A stretch of 64,000 nt of DNA, from positions 496,001-560,000 of the forward strand of contig NZ_BAABKD010000009.1 in NCBI RefSeq assembly GCF_039543645.1, given 5' to 3'. Of this stretch, positions 26,459-36,028 are shown one piece after another. The notes below the pieces were generated by a model. The model was not told the DNA's origin. It saw nothing but the letters and a program-made list of their open reading frames with translations, and did no database searches. This stretch comes from Paenalcaligenes hermetiae. GTDB taxonomy: Bacteria; Pseudomonadota; Gammaproteobacteria; Burkholderiales; Burkholderiaceae_B. The position numbers and the translations under genes are program-made. Numbering within the stretch: the first letter of the stretch is position 1; the number at the start of each line of letters is the position of its first letter.

Positions 26459-27313
26459 ATGACCATGATTAAAAAAATCCTTGGCGCACTGGCCCTCACC
26501 TTATCCATCGGTGGCATAGCTCATGCCGCCGATGGCGAGTACCCCATTGAAAGCGCCCCTAACCGCATCACCGACCTTGCTGCTTTGCAAAACGGTGCTA
26601 AGCTATTTGTTAACTACTGTTTGAACTGTCACAGCGCCAATGCCATGCGCTATAACAAGCTCACAGACTTAGGTATTACCGAAGAGGAAATCAAAAAGAA
26701 TCTACTTTTTACCTCTGATAAAGTCGGCGACACCATGTCTATTGCAATGCGTCCTGCTGACAGTAATAAATGGTTTGGTACCACACCCCCCGATTTATCC
26801 GTGATCGCACGTGCTAAATCGGCGAACTTAAGCCACAGCGGTACCGATTACATTTATACCTATTTGCGCACCTTTTATCGCGACACAGCGCGTCCTACCG
26901 GTTGGGATAACTTAGCCTTCCCAAGCGTGGGCATGCCACATGCAATGTGGGAGCTCCAAGGCCCCGTCAAAACCCAACGCGTTAAAGTTTCTCTAGAAAA
27001 CGTGGACGGTAAAGAACAATGGGTACGTACTACCACCGACATTGACGAAAATGGTTTCCATACCGTCAATACAGAGGTACTAAACGGCTATTCGGGTCCC
27101 GCTACAGAAACCACCACCTTGACACCACTCGACCCCGAGCGTCAGGCACAGTTTGATAGCGATGTGGCTGACCTAAGTAACTTTTTAGGTTGGATGGCAG
27201 AGCCCGTACAGACGTTCCGTAAACAAATCGGTGTGGCTGTCATGTTATTCTTATTCTTGTTCTTCTTCGTTGCATGGCGCCTGAACAAAGAATACTGGAA
27301 AGACATCAAGTAA
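26459..27313 (+). CDS. petC: Ubiquinol-cytochrome c reductase, cytochrome c1 subunit
   Basis: Periplasmic c-type cytochrome that accepts electrons from the Rieske protein. A signal peptide ends at IAHA. The heme-binding site is CLNCH, the Met ligand is probably in IAMRPAD, and a C-terminal helix (about 255-275) anchors it. Length 284 aa. Two ATGs, at 26459 and 26465, are possible; the second is better spaced from CGGA. Confidence 0.96.
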   Translation: MTMIKKILGALALTLSIGGIAHAADGEYPIESAPNRITDLAALQNGAKLFVNYCLNCHSANAMRYNKLTDLGITEEEIKKNLLFTSDKVGDTMSIAMRPADSNKWFGTTPPDLSVIARAKSANLSHSGTDYIYTYLRTFYRDTARPTGWDNLAFPSVGMPHAMWELQGPVKTQRVKVSLENVDGKEQWVRTTTDIDENGFHTVNTEVLNGYSGPATETTTLTPLDPERQAQFDSDVADLSNFLGWMAEPVQTFRKQIGVAVMLFLFLFFFVAWRLNKEYWKDIK

Positions 27314-27342
27314 GACCATTAGGTCGCTATTCGTTGTGCGCG

Positions 27343-27375
27343 CCTGCTCTGTTTTAGAGCAGGCCGCCTTTTCTG
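27343..27375 (+). terminator. Terminator after petABC
   Basis: Stem CCTGCTCT (27343-27350) with AGAGCAGG (27356-27363), followed by a C/T-rich run with TTTT. The T-tract is interrupted, so efficiency is uncertain. Confidence 0.55.
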
Positions 27376-27423
27376 TTTAAAGCTTAGGCTTTTTTGCTTT
27401 TTCACGACTGGAATCCACATACT

Positions 27424-28032
27424 ATGATGGTACTCTACTCTGGAACCACTTGTCCTTTCTCTCAACGCTGTCGTTTTGTGTTGTTTGAAAAAGGCATGGA
27501 CTTCGAGGTTCGCGATATCGACTTGTATAACAAGCCCGAAGATATTTCCGTGATGAACCCTTACGGCCAGGTACCTATTCTGGTCGAGCGTGAACTCATT
27601 TTGTACGAATCCAATATCATCAATGAATACATTGATGAGCGCTTCCCTCACCCACAGCTTATGCCTGCCGACCCAACCATGCGCGCACGCACTCGCTTAT
27701 TCTTATTTAATTTTGAGCGTGAGCTGTTTTCCCAGGTCTCCATTCTTGAAGACCGTAACGAGGTAGACGCTAAAACTCAAGAGCAAGCTCGCCAAAAAAT
27801 CCGCGACGGCTTAGCTCAAATTGCTCCTATCCTCACCAAAAACAAATACATGCTTGGTGAAGAGTTCTCTATGCTAGACGTGGCCATTGCACCTTTACTC
27901 TGGCGCTTAGATCACTACGGCATTGAGCTTCCTAAGTCCGCCGCACCGATCCAAAAATACGCTGAGCGTGTTTTCTCTCGCCCTGCTTTCATCGAAGCCT
28001 TAACCCCTTCCGAAAAAGTGATGCGTCGCTAA
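27424..28032 (+). CDS. sspA: Stringent starvation protein A (GST-fold)
   Basis: RNA-polymerase-associated protein with a glutathione-S-transferase fold that modulates transcription under starvation. The N-terminal thioredoxin-like domain has SGTTCPFSQRCRFVLFEKGM and NPYGQVPILVER, and the C-terminal helical domain follows. From the ATG at 27424 it is 202 aa. sspB follows after 2 bp, the usual pair, and the bc1 genes lie upstream as in many betaproteobacteria. Confidence 0.95.
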   Translation: MMVLYSGTTCPFSQRCRFVLFEKGMDFEVRDIDLYNKPEDISVMNPYGQVPILVERELILYESNIINEYIDERFPHPQLMPADPTMRARTRLFLFNFERELFSQVSILEDRNEVDAKTQEQARQKIRDGLAQIAPILTKNKYMLGEEFSMLDVAIAPLLWRLDHYGIELPKSAAPIQKYAERVFSRPAFIEALTPSEKVMRR

Positions 28033-28034
28033 TT

Positions 28035-28451
28035 ATGTCTGAAACCTCCACTAAACCCTATTTGCTTCGCGCTTTACACGAGTGGTGTACAGATAACGGT
28101 TACACCCCTCATATTTTGGTAGAGGTCGACGAGAACACAGTTGTGCCTACCGCTCATGTAGAAGACGGTAAAATCACGCTCAACATCGGTTATTTGGCCA
28201 CGAACCAACTGGTGATTGGTAACGAATATATCGAGTTTCAAGCTCGCTTCAATGGGGTAACGGAAGACATATTTGTTCCCATCGGTACAGTCGCCGCCAT
28301 CTTTGCCCGTGAGACCGGTGCAGGTATGGGTTTTGAGGTAACGCCATCAACCCCCTATCGTCCTGATGCGGCTTCAACATCAAAGACGGATGATGCTCCC
28401 AAAGACCCGCCCCCCTCGGCTCCTCGCGGTCATTTGCGCATCGTTAAATAA
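28035..28451 (+). CDS. sspB: ClpXP adaptor SspB
   Basis: Delivers ssrA-tagged and other substrates to ClpXP. The N-terminal half is the SspB fold with RALHEWCTDNGYTPHILVEV and the peptide-binding region with IYF-like strands. The C-terminal linker is low complexity and ends in the basic ClpX-binding tail RGHLRIVK. Length 138 aa is usual. Confidence 0.95.
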   Translation: MSETSTKPYLLRALHEWCTDNGYTPHILVEVDENTVVPTAHVEDGKITLNIGYLATNQLVIGNEYIEFQARFNGVTEDIFVPIGTVAAIFARETGAGMGFEVTPSTPYRPDAASTSKTDDAPKDPPPSAPRGHLRIVK

Positions 28452-28457
28452 TTTATC

Positions 28458-28486
28458 TTGCTTTTTAAAAAAAGCAACGATATAAT
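28458..28486 (+). promoter_or_regulatory. Promoter of the tRNA-Thr gene
   Basis: TTGCTT (28458-28463) and a consensus TATAAT (28481-28486) are 17 bp apart, ending 10 bp before the tRNA. The -35 lies within an A/T palindrome that may double as an end signal for sspB. Confidence 0.7.
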
Positions 28487-28496
28487 TATGTTTTTA

Positions 28497-28572
28497 GCCG
28501 GCTTAGCTCAGTTGGTAGAGCAGCGCACTTGTAATGCGAAGGTCGAGGGTTCAACTCCTTTAGCCGGCACCA
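28497..28572 (+). tRNA. tRNA-Thr (anticodon TGT)
   Basis: A 76-base cloverleaf: acceptor GCCGGCT/AGCCGGC, D-arm GCTC/GAGC, anticodon stem GCGCA/TGCGA with loop CTTGTAA, T-loop TTCAACT, and an encoded CCA. The anticodon TGT reads Thr ACA codons. The T-stem uses two G-T pairs. A strong terminator follows at 28596. Confidence 0.97.
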
Positions 28573-28595
28573 GAACACTAGCGGTTTTCCGCATA

Positions 28596-28626
28596 AAAAG
28601 GCTACCAGATCTGGTAGCCTTTTTTC
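28596..28626 (+). terminator. Terminator after tRNA-Thr
   Basis: A perfect palindrome AAAAAGGCTACCAGA with TCTGGTAGCCTTTTT, followed by more T. This is the strongest intrinsic terminator in the window and separates the tRNA from the TRAP operon. Confidence 0.9.
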
Positions 28627-28741
28627 TTTTGTTCCTCTGAAAGAATAGCTCCACAACCCTGCGCAGCGAAAAATAAGGTTACGGTTTACAATCTAAAGGT
28701 TTGATTGATGACTAATGCTAGTAACTAGCAGGAGACACCGG

Positions 28742-29722
28742 ATGTTTTCCTCCATGAAAAAATACGTATTCCTAATGGGTCTGGGCTTAGCGCTTATGGC
28801 TAACCTAGCTCATGCCCGCACTTTTACCTTTGCTTTGCCTATACCTGCCGAATCCCACTATGGAGCAGCGGCAAATGCGTTTAAAAGTACTTTAGAACGC
28901 TTATCCAACCACCGGCACACCGTCAGCATCAAACCCAATGGCATGTTAGGCAGTGAGCGCGAAGTACTGGAAGGGCTACAAATCGGCTCGGTAGACTTTG
29001 CGATTTCTTCTACAGGCCCTGTTGGTGGCTTTGTTCCAGAAACCTATGTCTTGGATCTCCCCTTTTTATTTCATGACTATGCGCATGCCCGCCAAGTCAT
29101 GCAAGGTACTGTAGGCCAACAACTACTCCATGCTTTTACTGCACATGATATCCACGCCTTAGGCTGGGGAGAAAATGGCTTTAGGCACTTAACCAACTCG
29201 CGCAAGCCCGTTCATCACCCTGAAGACCTCAAAGGGCTGAAAATCCGGACTCAAGAAAACGATATCCATATCCAGTCTTTTAAAGCATTAAATGGTGCGC
29301 CCACACCTATGGCTTGGCATGAGGTATTTACCGCATTACAACAAGGCACCATTGATGGCCAAGAAAACCCCATGGCCGTTTTTGTGTCTACCGGCATTTG
29401 GGAGGTGCAAAAATACGCCACCCTATCAGGGCATTTTTACTCACCTGCGGTCATTATGATGTCTAAACAACACTGGGATCGTCTTTCTGCAGAAGAGCAG
29501 TCGTGGGTCGAACAAGCCACTGCTGCGGCTATTGAAGCCAACTATGCTTTTGTGGATCAAAATGAAGCCGAAGGCATTGCCCAGCTTAAAGCCCATGGCA
29601 TGGAGGTAGTCGAAACCATCGACAAAGCGGCTTTTGTCTCGGCAGTACAACCCGTCTACGACGCATTTATTAAAAAATACGGCACAACGCTTTTAGCGCC
29701 TATTCAAGCGCAACAGCCTTAA
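28742..29722 (+). CDS. dctP: TRAP transporter substrate-binding protein (DctP type)
   Basis: Periplasmic solute receptor of a tripartite ATP-independent transporter for an organic acid. A signal peptide ends at AHA (residues about 1-27). The mature DctP fold includes GSEREVLEGLQIGSVDFAISS, DLKGLKIRTQEN with the conserved Arg that binds the substrate carboxylate, and QQGTIDGQENP. I start at the ATG at 28742, which has AGGAGA 7 bp before it, rather than at 28715. Length 326 aa is normal. dctQ and dctM follow. The substrate is unknown. Confidence 0.93.
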   Translation: MFSSMKKYVFLMGLGLALMANLAHARTFTFALPIPAESHYGAAANAFKSTLERLSNHRHTVSIKPNGMLGSEREVLEGLQIGSVDFAISSTGPVGGFVPETYVLDLPFLFHDYAHARQVMQGTVGQQLLHAFTAHDIHALGWGENGFRHLTNSRKPVHHPEDLKGLKIRTQENDIHIQSFKALNGAPTPMAWHEVFTALQQGTIDGQENPMAVFVSTGIWEVQKYATLSGHFYSPAVIMMSKQHWDRLSAEEQSWVEQATAAAIEANYAFVDQNEAEGIAQLKAHGMEVVETIDKAAFVSAVQPVYDAFIKKYGTTLLAPIQAQQP

Positions 29723-29735
29723 GCTCCACCTACCA

Positions 29736-30218
29736 ATGCGTACTCGCCTTATTAATCTATGTGAACGCTTTACCGCTTTTACACAGGGAGTCTCTGCTCT
29801 TTTGCTGGTGTTGGCCACCCTATTGGTTTTCTATCAGGTCATCACACGCTTTTTACTGAACAACCCTGCCACATGGACCGAAGTCTTAGCACGTGCCGCC
29901 ATGATCTGGATGGTATTTTTAGCTGCTGGTGCCGTTTTTAAGCAAGGCAGCATGATTACTTTAGATTTTTTTAGAGCGATCCTGCCTCCATCTGTACAAA
30001 ACATCTTACTCGGCGTGGTAACGTTATTGTGTACCCTGTTTATCGCCGTGTTGATCTGGTATGGCTATCAAATGACAGGACGCGTCCATAAACAAACTGT
30101 AGCGCTCTTAGGTGTACCGATGTCATGGCTCTATGCTGCTATCCCCGTTGGCGCACTTTGCGCCATCCCAGGGATCATTTTGCATTACCTTAAGCCCGCC
30201 TCCTCACAAAACTCATGA
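29736..30218 (+). CDS. dctQ: TRAP transporter small membrane subunit (DctQ type)
   Basis: Four-helix membrane protein that joins with DctM. Family features are FYQVITRFLLNNPATWTEVLARAAMIWMVFLAAG (region about residues 30-65), with the conserved Trp-Glu, and a hydrophobic C-terminal half. Length 160 aa is normal. It overlaps dctM by 4 bp. Confidence 0.92.
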   Translation: MRTRLINLCERFTAFTQGVSALLLVLATLLVFYQVITRFLLNNPATWTEVLARAAMIWMVFLAAGAVFKQGSMITLDFFRAILPPSVQNILLGVVTLLCTLFIAVLIWYGYQMTGRVHKQTVALLGVPMSWLYAAIPVGALCAIPGIILHYLKPASSQNS

Positions 30219-31504
30219 ATGCTGCGCTTTTTAGCACCTTAGTTATTTTATTTGTCTTATCGGTACCGGTTGCCGTCTCTATTGGGCTTGCCTCTGTATT
30301 CAGCATCCATTTTTTTAGCCACTTACCTTTGCTGGTCGTACCACAAAAAATGTTTGCGGGCTTAGACAGTTTTCCCTTACTGGCTATCCCCTTTTTTATT
30401 TTGGCTGGCAACCTCATGAGTCATGGGGGAGTCTCGTACCGTTTAGTCCATTTTGCTAAAAGCTTAGTAGGTAATGTTCAAGGTGGTTTAGCAAGCACCG
30501 CTATTATCACCTGTATGATTTTTGCGGCAATTTCAGGTTCCTCCGTTGCTACTACTTTTGCCGTAGGTGCTATTTTAATCCCCGCTATGGTCAAACAGGG
30601 TTATCCTGTGCCGATGGCGGCCACCATTCAGGCCACTTCGGCCGAACTCGGCGTGATTATCCCTCCCTCTGTACCGATGATTTTATATGCCGTCTCTACA
30701 GAAAACTCGGTACGACAAATGTTTATTGCTGGCATCGGCCCAGGCATACTGATCGCCATTTTCTTATTAATAATGGTACAGATTTGGTGTCGTCTGCAGG
30801 GCATTGGTAAACAAGACACTACTCCAGACCTCTCCTTTTGGCAAAGCAGCAAACAAGCCTTTTGGGCATTACTGTTACCCATTTTAGTCATCGGGGGGAT
30901 TTACGGAGGGGTTTTTACGCCAACAGAAGCAGCGGCAGTTGCCGCCGTCTATGCGTTTTTTGTAGGCTGTTTTATTTATAAAGAACTCTCTTGGCACAAA
31001 CTGGTTCACGTTTTAAAAGTCTCTGCCACTGCAACCAGTGCCATTATGCTCATCATTGCCGCAGCCAGCTTATTTTCTTTTTTGATCGGCTTATCCGGCA
31101 TAGCTCAAGAAATCAGTGACTGGGCCAAACATACTTTTGAGCATAAGTGGTCTTTTTTACTCTTTACCAACGCCTTATTGTTTGTAGTGGGCATGTTCAT
31201 TGAAACCTCTGCCGCTATTCTTGTTCTGGCTCCTTTACTGGCTCCTATTGCGGTGAGCTATGGAGTTGACCCTATCCATTTTGGCATCATTATCATTGTG
31301 AATTTAGCCATGGGGATGATTACGCCCCCATTGGGTGTGAATCTATTTGCCGCTGCCACCATTGCGCAAATACATGTGACCCGTATGTTTAAACCTTTGA
31401 TCATCCCGGTATTCACACTCCTGCTTGCTTTACTGTGTATTACCTATATTCCCGAAATCAGTCTCTATTTACGAGATCTTATCGTTACACCAATGTCTTT
31501 TTGA
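30215..31504 (+). CDS. dctM: TRAP transporter large membrane subunit (DctM type)
   Basis: Transport channel of the TRAP system, driven by a sodium gradient in studied members. The chain is highly hydrophobic and includes FPLLAIPFFILAGNLM, SAELGVIIPPSVPMILYAV, GVFTPTEAAAVAAVYAFFVG and MGMITPPLGVNLF, all DctM hallmarks. Length 429 aa is normal. It is the last intact gene of the operon; a broken LTA-synthase-like gene begins 49 bp later. Confidence 0.95.
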   Translation: MNAALFSTLVILFVLSVPVAVSIGLASVFSIHFFSHLPLLVVPQKMFAGLDSFPLLAIPFFILAGNLMSHGGVSYRLVHFAKSLVGNVQGGLASTAIITCMIFAAISGSSVATTFAVGAILIPAMVKQGYPVPMAATIQATSAELGVIIPPSVPMILYAVSTENSVRQMFIAGIGPGILIAIFLLIMVQIWCRLQGIGKQDTTPDLSFWQSSKQAFWALLLPILVIGGIYGGVFTPTEAAAVAAVYAFFVGCFIYKELSWHKLVHVLKVSATATSAIMLIIAAASLFSFLIGLSGIAQEISDWAKHTFEHKWSFLLFTNALLFVVGMFIETSAAILVLAPLLAPIAVSYGVDPIHFGIIIIVNLAMGMITPPLGVNLFAAATIAQIHVTRMFKPLIIPVFTLLLALLCITYIPEISLYLRDLIVTPMSF

Positions 31505-31553
31505 CGAATTTTTGACGTTTTCTTCAAATAAGATTGATGCGCTGCTCGCTAAT

Positions 31554-33394
31554 ATGCCCCTATCCGCCTTTATCTGGGTGCCATTTTTTAGCGTGCAGAC
31601 TATGTATTCACAACTTTTTTTCTTTTGTCTTAGCAGCTTGGCTTTATTAAGTCTAAGTCGTCTTGGGCTGTGTTTATGGCAGTATGAACGCGTGCAAGCC
31701 GTAAACGGCTGGGTGCCTATTTTATGGGGTGGGTTACGCATAGACCTACATCTTATCGCTGCTTTAACCGCTATTCCTTGGCTATTTGCCCCTTGGCTTG
31801 ATGATGCCGCCGCCGCACATCGCGTGCTTGCTCTTTATCTCAGCTTAGGCGGTATGCTTATTGTTCTTCTCGAGATATCCACACCCCAATTTATTTTGGA
31901 ATATGACACTCGTCCCAATCGACTTTATGTGGATTATTTAAAACATCCTAAAGAGGTGTTTGGCATGCTTTGGAAGGGTTATAAAGGCATTGTTCTAGGG
32001 GGATCACTGCTTTGGCTTGTTATCAGTGCGGCTAATTTTTACGCCTTAACGGTGGTTGCGACGCCTCTTACTGCCTTACATTGGCCAAGTGCATTAGGCT
32101 GTAGCTTACTGAGTGCCATCGTCCTGTTTGGCTTAATTCGAGGTACATGGCGTCACCGTCCAATTAACCCATCAACCGTGGCTTTTTGTGGCGATGCCAT
32201 GGTGAACACGCTGGCTTTAAATAGCTTATATAGCGTGCTCTACGCAATCTATAGTATTAAAAATGAGCGCTCTGCAGAGCAGGCTTATGGAAAAATACCT
32301 GCAGATCAAATGATTCACATCATCAGAAAACAGGCCGGTATAGAACAACCTGCCTCACACCCCCTATTACCCACATTACACTCTTCTTCTCCAGCCCAGT
32401 CTCACACTCAGCCCAAAAATATCGTTCTCATTGTTGAGGAAAGTTTAGGCGCTCAATATATCGGTAACTTGGGCGGATCCGGACTCACTCCTTGGATCGA
32501 CTATTTAAGCCAAGAGGCTTGGAATTTTACGCGTGCTTATGCAACAGGAACGCGTTCAGTACGTGGGTTAGAGGCGATTAGTGCGGGGTTTCCGCCAACC
32601 CTATCTGATGCTGCCGTGCGCTTGTCCGGAGCGCAGTCGCGCTTTTTTACACTGGCTCAACTACTGAACCAGCAAGGCTATGTGTCTCGGTTTATTTATG
32701 GAGGCGAAGCCCATTTTGATAATATGAAAAGCTTTTTTCTGGGTAATGGTTTTACCGAGTTACATGATCAAGCCACGTTCAAAAACCCTGCTTTTACTGG
32801 CACATGGGGGGTCAGCGATGAAGACATGTTTAACCGCCTTCATACGCTTTTAAGTCAACAAAAACCCACCGACCCACCTAGCTTAAATTTGGCTTTTTCG
32901 GTAAGCAATCACTCACCTTGGGAGTACCCGGAGGGCAGAATCACTCCTATCGGTGAGCCCGCCTCGGTAGAAAACACCGTGCGCTATGCAGATTGGGCGC
33001 TAGGACAGTTTTTTGCGCAAGCCCGCCAAAGCGACTATTGGGATAACACGTTATTTTTAGTGGTAGCTGACCATGATGCTCGAGTAGGCGGCAAAAGCTT
33101 AGTCCCCTTACAACATTTTCATATTCCGGTCATGATCTTACCCAACCTCATGCGGGTGGGCGCGCAATGATGCAATACGGAGAAAACTACGGCTATCTAA
33201 AAGACAACTGTCTCACTGTGCTGGAGCCCCTACGCGAACCCAGCCAATGGCTGTATCAAGCCCCCCATACGTATCAGCCTTATCCCTTAGATCCTGAGTT
33301 ACTCCAAGAAGCGTTAGCACATGCGCTCTGGCCTCATTGGGCTTATCAGAACGGGGCGCATACTGCAACACGCGTGCTACTGCCCAAATCCTGA
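31554..33394 (+). pseudogene. LTA-synthase-like phosphoglycerol transferase, frameshifted by an internal deletion
   Basis: The first part (31554-33170) has N-terminal membrane helices and a sulfatase-fold domain with VEES, ATGTRSVRG (nucleophile Thr), SNHSPWEYP and VVADHDARVGG, the set expected of MdoB/LtaS-type enzymes that transfer phosphoglycerol to periplasmic glycans. After HFHIPVMILPNLMR the frame stops at 33168-33170. The family C-terminus resumes in another frame: GRA then MMQYGENYGYLKDN through ALAHALWPHWAYQNG, to 33394. The intervening segment that usually contains AQIDLxPT is missing. The likely start is ATG 31554; ATG 31602 is an alternative. The gene's end also runs into antisense response-regulator sequence. 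Confidence 0.75.
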
Positions 33395-33606
33395 CGAATA
33401 CGTTGGCACAAGCCAAAGCCCGACACCCCAGGCAGCATCACATCCAAAACAATCACATCGTACGTATTTGTCGCCAACAAATGCAAAGCCACCAGACCAT
33501 CATGTGCAAAGTCTAAAATATATGCATCACTATCAAAAAACTCCGCCAAATTCGCGCTTAAATCCGCATTATCCTCAACAATGAGCAAACGAATTGGGTT
33601 GGCCAT
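33346..33606 (-). pseudogene. Truncated OmpR-type response regulator (receiver remnant)
   Basis: It starts MANPIRLLIVEDNADLSANL with the acidic Glu-Asp pair, and VIVLDVMLPG carries the phosphoacceptor Asp. After GLCQRIRQDLGSST the family sequence, normally a strand ending in TA and later the conserved Lys and a DNA-binding domain, is replaced by RVAVCAPF and a stop. The final codons are the antisense of the LTA-synthase-like gene's end. At 86 aa it lacks a third of the receiver and all of the output domain. No histidine kinase is nearby. I judge it non-functional. Confidence 0.75.
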
Positions 33607-33641
33607 GTTCCGTCCTTTATTTTTACAGTCTACTAAGTGTA

Positions 33642-34034
33642 ATGGATAAGTCTTCTTTTTCTCAGTACAAAAGCCAAGGCGGGGTAAAGCGCCTGTTTCG
33701 CGCTTTCGGTTATTCGCTCAAAGGCCTAAAAGCCGCGCTAAAAAACGAAGCCGCTTTCCGGCAAGAGTGCGCTCTTGCGGTCATTTTACTACCCGCAGCA
33801 TTTTGGTTGGGACGCTCCGCTACAGAGATTTTTCTCTTGATAGCCAGCGTGGTGCTCGTTCTCATCGTTGAGCTGATCAACAGTGCCATTGAGGCTCTGG
33901 CCGACACAATCAGTACCGCTCACCATCCCCTACTCGGACAAGCTAAAGATCTAGGCAGTGCTGCGGTATTACTTTGCCTAGTACTAGCAGGGGGCTGGTG
34001 GGGTTACATTTGTGTGGATCGTTTTCTGTTATAA
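33642..34034 (+). CDS. dgkA: Diacylglycerol kinase
   Basis: Small trimeric membrane kinase that recycles diacylglycerol to phosphatidic acid. The signature ELINSAIEALADTI with catalytic Glu is present, together with NEAAFRQE and three hydrophobic helices; 130 aa from ATG 33642. In E. coli much of its substrate comes from phosphoglycerol transfer to periplasmic glucans, so its place next to the broken phosphoglycerol transferase gene is suggestive. The upstream in-frame start at 33594 overlaps the response-regulator remnant and is less likely. Confidence 0.95.
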   Translation: MDKSSFSQYKSQGGVKRLFRAFGYSLKGLKAALKNEAAFRQECALAVILLPAAFWLGRSATEIFLLIASVVLVLIVELINSAIEALADTISTAHHPLLGQAKDLGSAAVLLCLVLAGGWWGYICVDRFLL

Positions 34035-34093
34035 CCAATACAAGCACCTTAGGGCCTACGTGCCCTTGTCTCTTTTTATCGTGCCAATGTGTT

Positions 34094-36025
34094 ATGCCAT
34101 CCAGCCCAACCCCTACCGCTCAAGCAGCAATACAACAAAATAGTCAGGCTATTTTGCATTTTTTACAGCAATACCCCCCTTTTAATCAAATGGAAATGGG
34201 GCATTTGCTCATGCTCATCGAAATGGCATGGTTACGTTTCTATGCCAAGGGGGACTTTATTACCGGCCCCAATAACGAGGCCGAGCAATACTGGTTTTTA
34301 ATTCGCCAAGGGCTTGTACGTGGTGAACGCCCCAACCCCAAACTGCCTGATAATGTAGAGCGATTTTTATTAACTGTGGGTGATCAATTCCCTATTGCTG
34401 CAATTTTAAGCCAACGCTCGACTCGCACCTCTTATACGGCTCATGAAGACTGCTTTTGTTTGGTTTTAAAAGCCTCTGATTTTGTAAAGCTACTGCGTGT
34501 ATCAGAGCCCTTACGCTCTTATGCTATCCAAGGGGTCAGTAGTTTATTTGCGGAATTACAGCAACAAGTGCAAGCACGCGCTTCGGCGCACCTAGGCGCC
34601 GACTATTCCATCCATGATGACTTACGTCACTTAGTCGTTCGTCGTCCGATTAGCTGCGATGCCCAACAGCCGTTGCAAGCCGTTTTACAACAAATGCAGC
34701 AACATCAAATCGGTAGCATGGTCATCGTCGATGAGGCCCAAAAGCCTATTGGGATTTTTACCTTACGGGATTTACGGCGCGTTTTAGCAGAAGACCCGCA
34801 GAACTTATATGTTCCCATTGCCCAACTAATGATTCCTGATCCTTTAACACTGTCCCCTGATGCGAGCGCCTTTGATGCGGCGTTGCTCATGGCACAACAG
34901 CACATAGGGCATGTTTGCTTAATCGAAAATGGCAAACTGGTCGGGGTGGTTTCGGAACGCGACCTATTTTCTTTGCAACGAGTGGATTTAGTCCATTTAT
35001 CTCGGGCTCTACGCCATGCCCCCTCGATTCGTCATTTACAACAATTGCGTACGGATATTCACCACTTGGTCGATAGTATGCTGGCCCATGGTGCGGATGC
35101 CATCCAAATCACGCAAGTGATCACACAGCTAAACGATCACACCACCGCACGCATCATCGAACTGGTTCTACGACAAAGCGGCGACCCCGGTATCCCTTTT
35201 AATTGGTTGGTGTTTGGGAGCCAAGCGCGTGGTGAGCAAGCCTTAAGATCCGATCAAGACAACGGTATCCTATTTATTGCTGACAACCCCGCACAAGCGG
35301 AACAGTATAGACAACGCTTACTGCCTATTGCCCAAGCCATTAACGAAGCCCTAGATAGTTGTGGTCTCGAGCTATGTAAAGGCAACATCATGGCAGGGAA
35401 CCCCAAACTATGCTTATCCTTAAACGAATGGCAAGCGCGCTTTGATGAAATCATTCGCACTCCTGACCCCAAACATTTATTACAAGCCTCTGTTTTTTTT
35501 GATATCCGCTGTATTTGGGGCGAAGATTTAGGCTTTGAACGCTTACACCAAACCATTATTCAGCAAGCACAACATAACCATCGTTTTTTACGTCGTTTAG
35601 CACAAGCCGCCCTAAACTACCCCAGCGCCCCTAGCCAACTACGTCGTTGGATTGCTAAAACAGTGGGCTCAGCCAGCGGTGCACGCTTAGAGCTCAAACG
35701 CCATGGACTGGGGCCTTTTGTAGACGCGGCTCGGGTCCTAGCCTTATCCGCTTTTATTCCAGATGCTTCCACCACAGATCGCCTCGATCGCTTAGCGCAA
35801 AAGGGGATTATTAGCGCTAAAGATGCCGAGGTCTGGAAAGACGCCTATCGTTATTTACAGCTTCTGCGCTTACAGCTGCATCAGCGCCAAGAAAAGAACC
35901 AGCAGCCTTTAACCAATACCTTGCAATTAGACGCTTTAAACCAGTTGCATCGCCGTATGCTCCGCGAATCATTACGCCAAGTCCGATACATCCAAACGTT
36001 TATTACGTATCGCTATAGGATTTAA
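34094..36025 (+). CDS. cNMP-binding / CBS-pair / DUF294 nucleotidyltransferase protein
   Basis: Domains in order: a cyclic-nucleotide-binding-like beta roll (about residues 30-155), two CBS motifs (about 180-295), a nucleotidyltransferase core with GSQARGEQALRSDQDN (375-390), and the DUF294 C-terminal helical domain. The architecture resembles GlnD-like putative nucleotidyltransferases of unknown target that sense adenine nucleotides or cyclic nucleotides. The ATG at 34094 gives 643 aa and was chosen because the longer frame from 33974 overlaps dgkA. No clear Shine-Dalgarno is visible. An exonuclease gene follows after 3 bp, a frequent pairing. Confidence 0.85.
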   Translation: MPSSPTPTAQAAIQQNSQAILHFLQQYPPFNQMEMGHLLMLIEMAWLRFYAKGDFITGPNNEAEQYWFLIRQGLVRGERPNPKLPDNVERFLLTVGDQFPIAAILSQRSTRTSYTAHEDCFCLVLKASDFVKLLRVSEPLRSYAIQGVSSLFAELQQQVQARASAHLGADYSIHDDLRHLVVRRPISCDAQQPLQAVLQQMQQHQIGSMVIVDEAQKPIGIFTLRDLRRVLAEDPQNLYVPIAQLMIPDPLTLSPDASAFDAALLMAQQHIGHVCLIENGKLVGVVSERDLFSLQRVDLVHLSRALRHAPSIRHLQQLRTDIHHLVDSMLAHGADAIQITQVITQLNDHTTARIIELVLRQSGDPGIPFNWLVFGSQARGEQALRSDQDNGILFIADNPAQAEQYRQRLLPIAQAINEALDSCGLELCKGNIMAGNPKLCLSLNEWQARFDEIIRTPDPKHLLQASVFFDIRCIWGEDLGFERLHQTIIQQAQHNHRFLRRLAQAALNYPSAPSQLRRWIAKTVGSASGARLELKRHGLGPFVDAARVLALSAFIPDASTTDRLDRLAQKGIISAKDAEVWKDAYRYLQLLRLQLHQRQEKNQQPLTNTLQLDALNQLHRRMLRESLRQVRYIQTFITYRYRI

Positions 36026-36028
36026 ATC

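Noticed and set aside
28458..28640. 60-codon plus-strand frame through the tRNA-Thr gene
   Set aside because: It is created by the tRNA and its terminator.
33321..33584. 87-codon plus-strand frame spanning the response-regulator junction
   Set aside because: His/Pro/Gln-rich antisense of the receiver remnant; no family resemblance.
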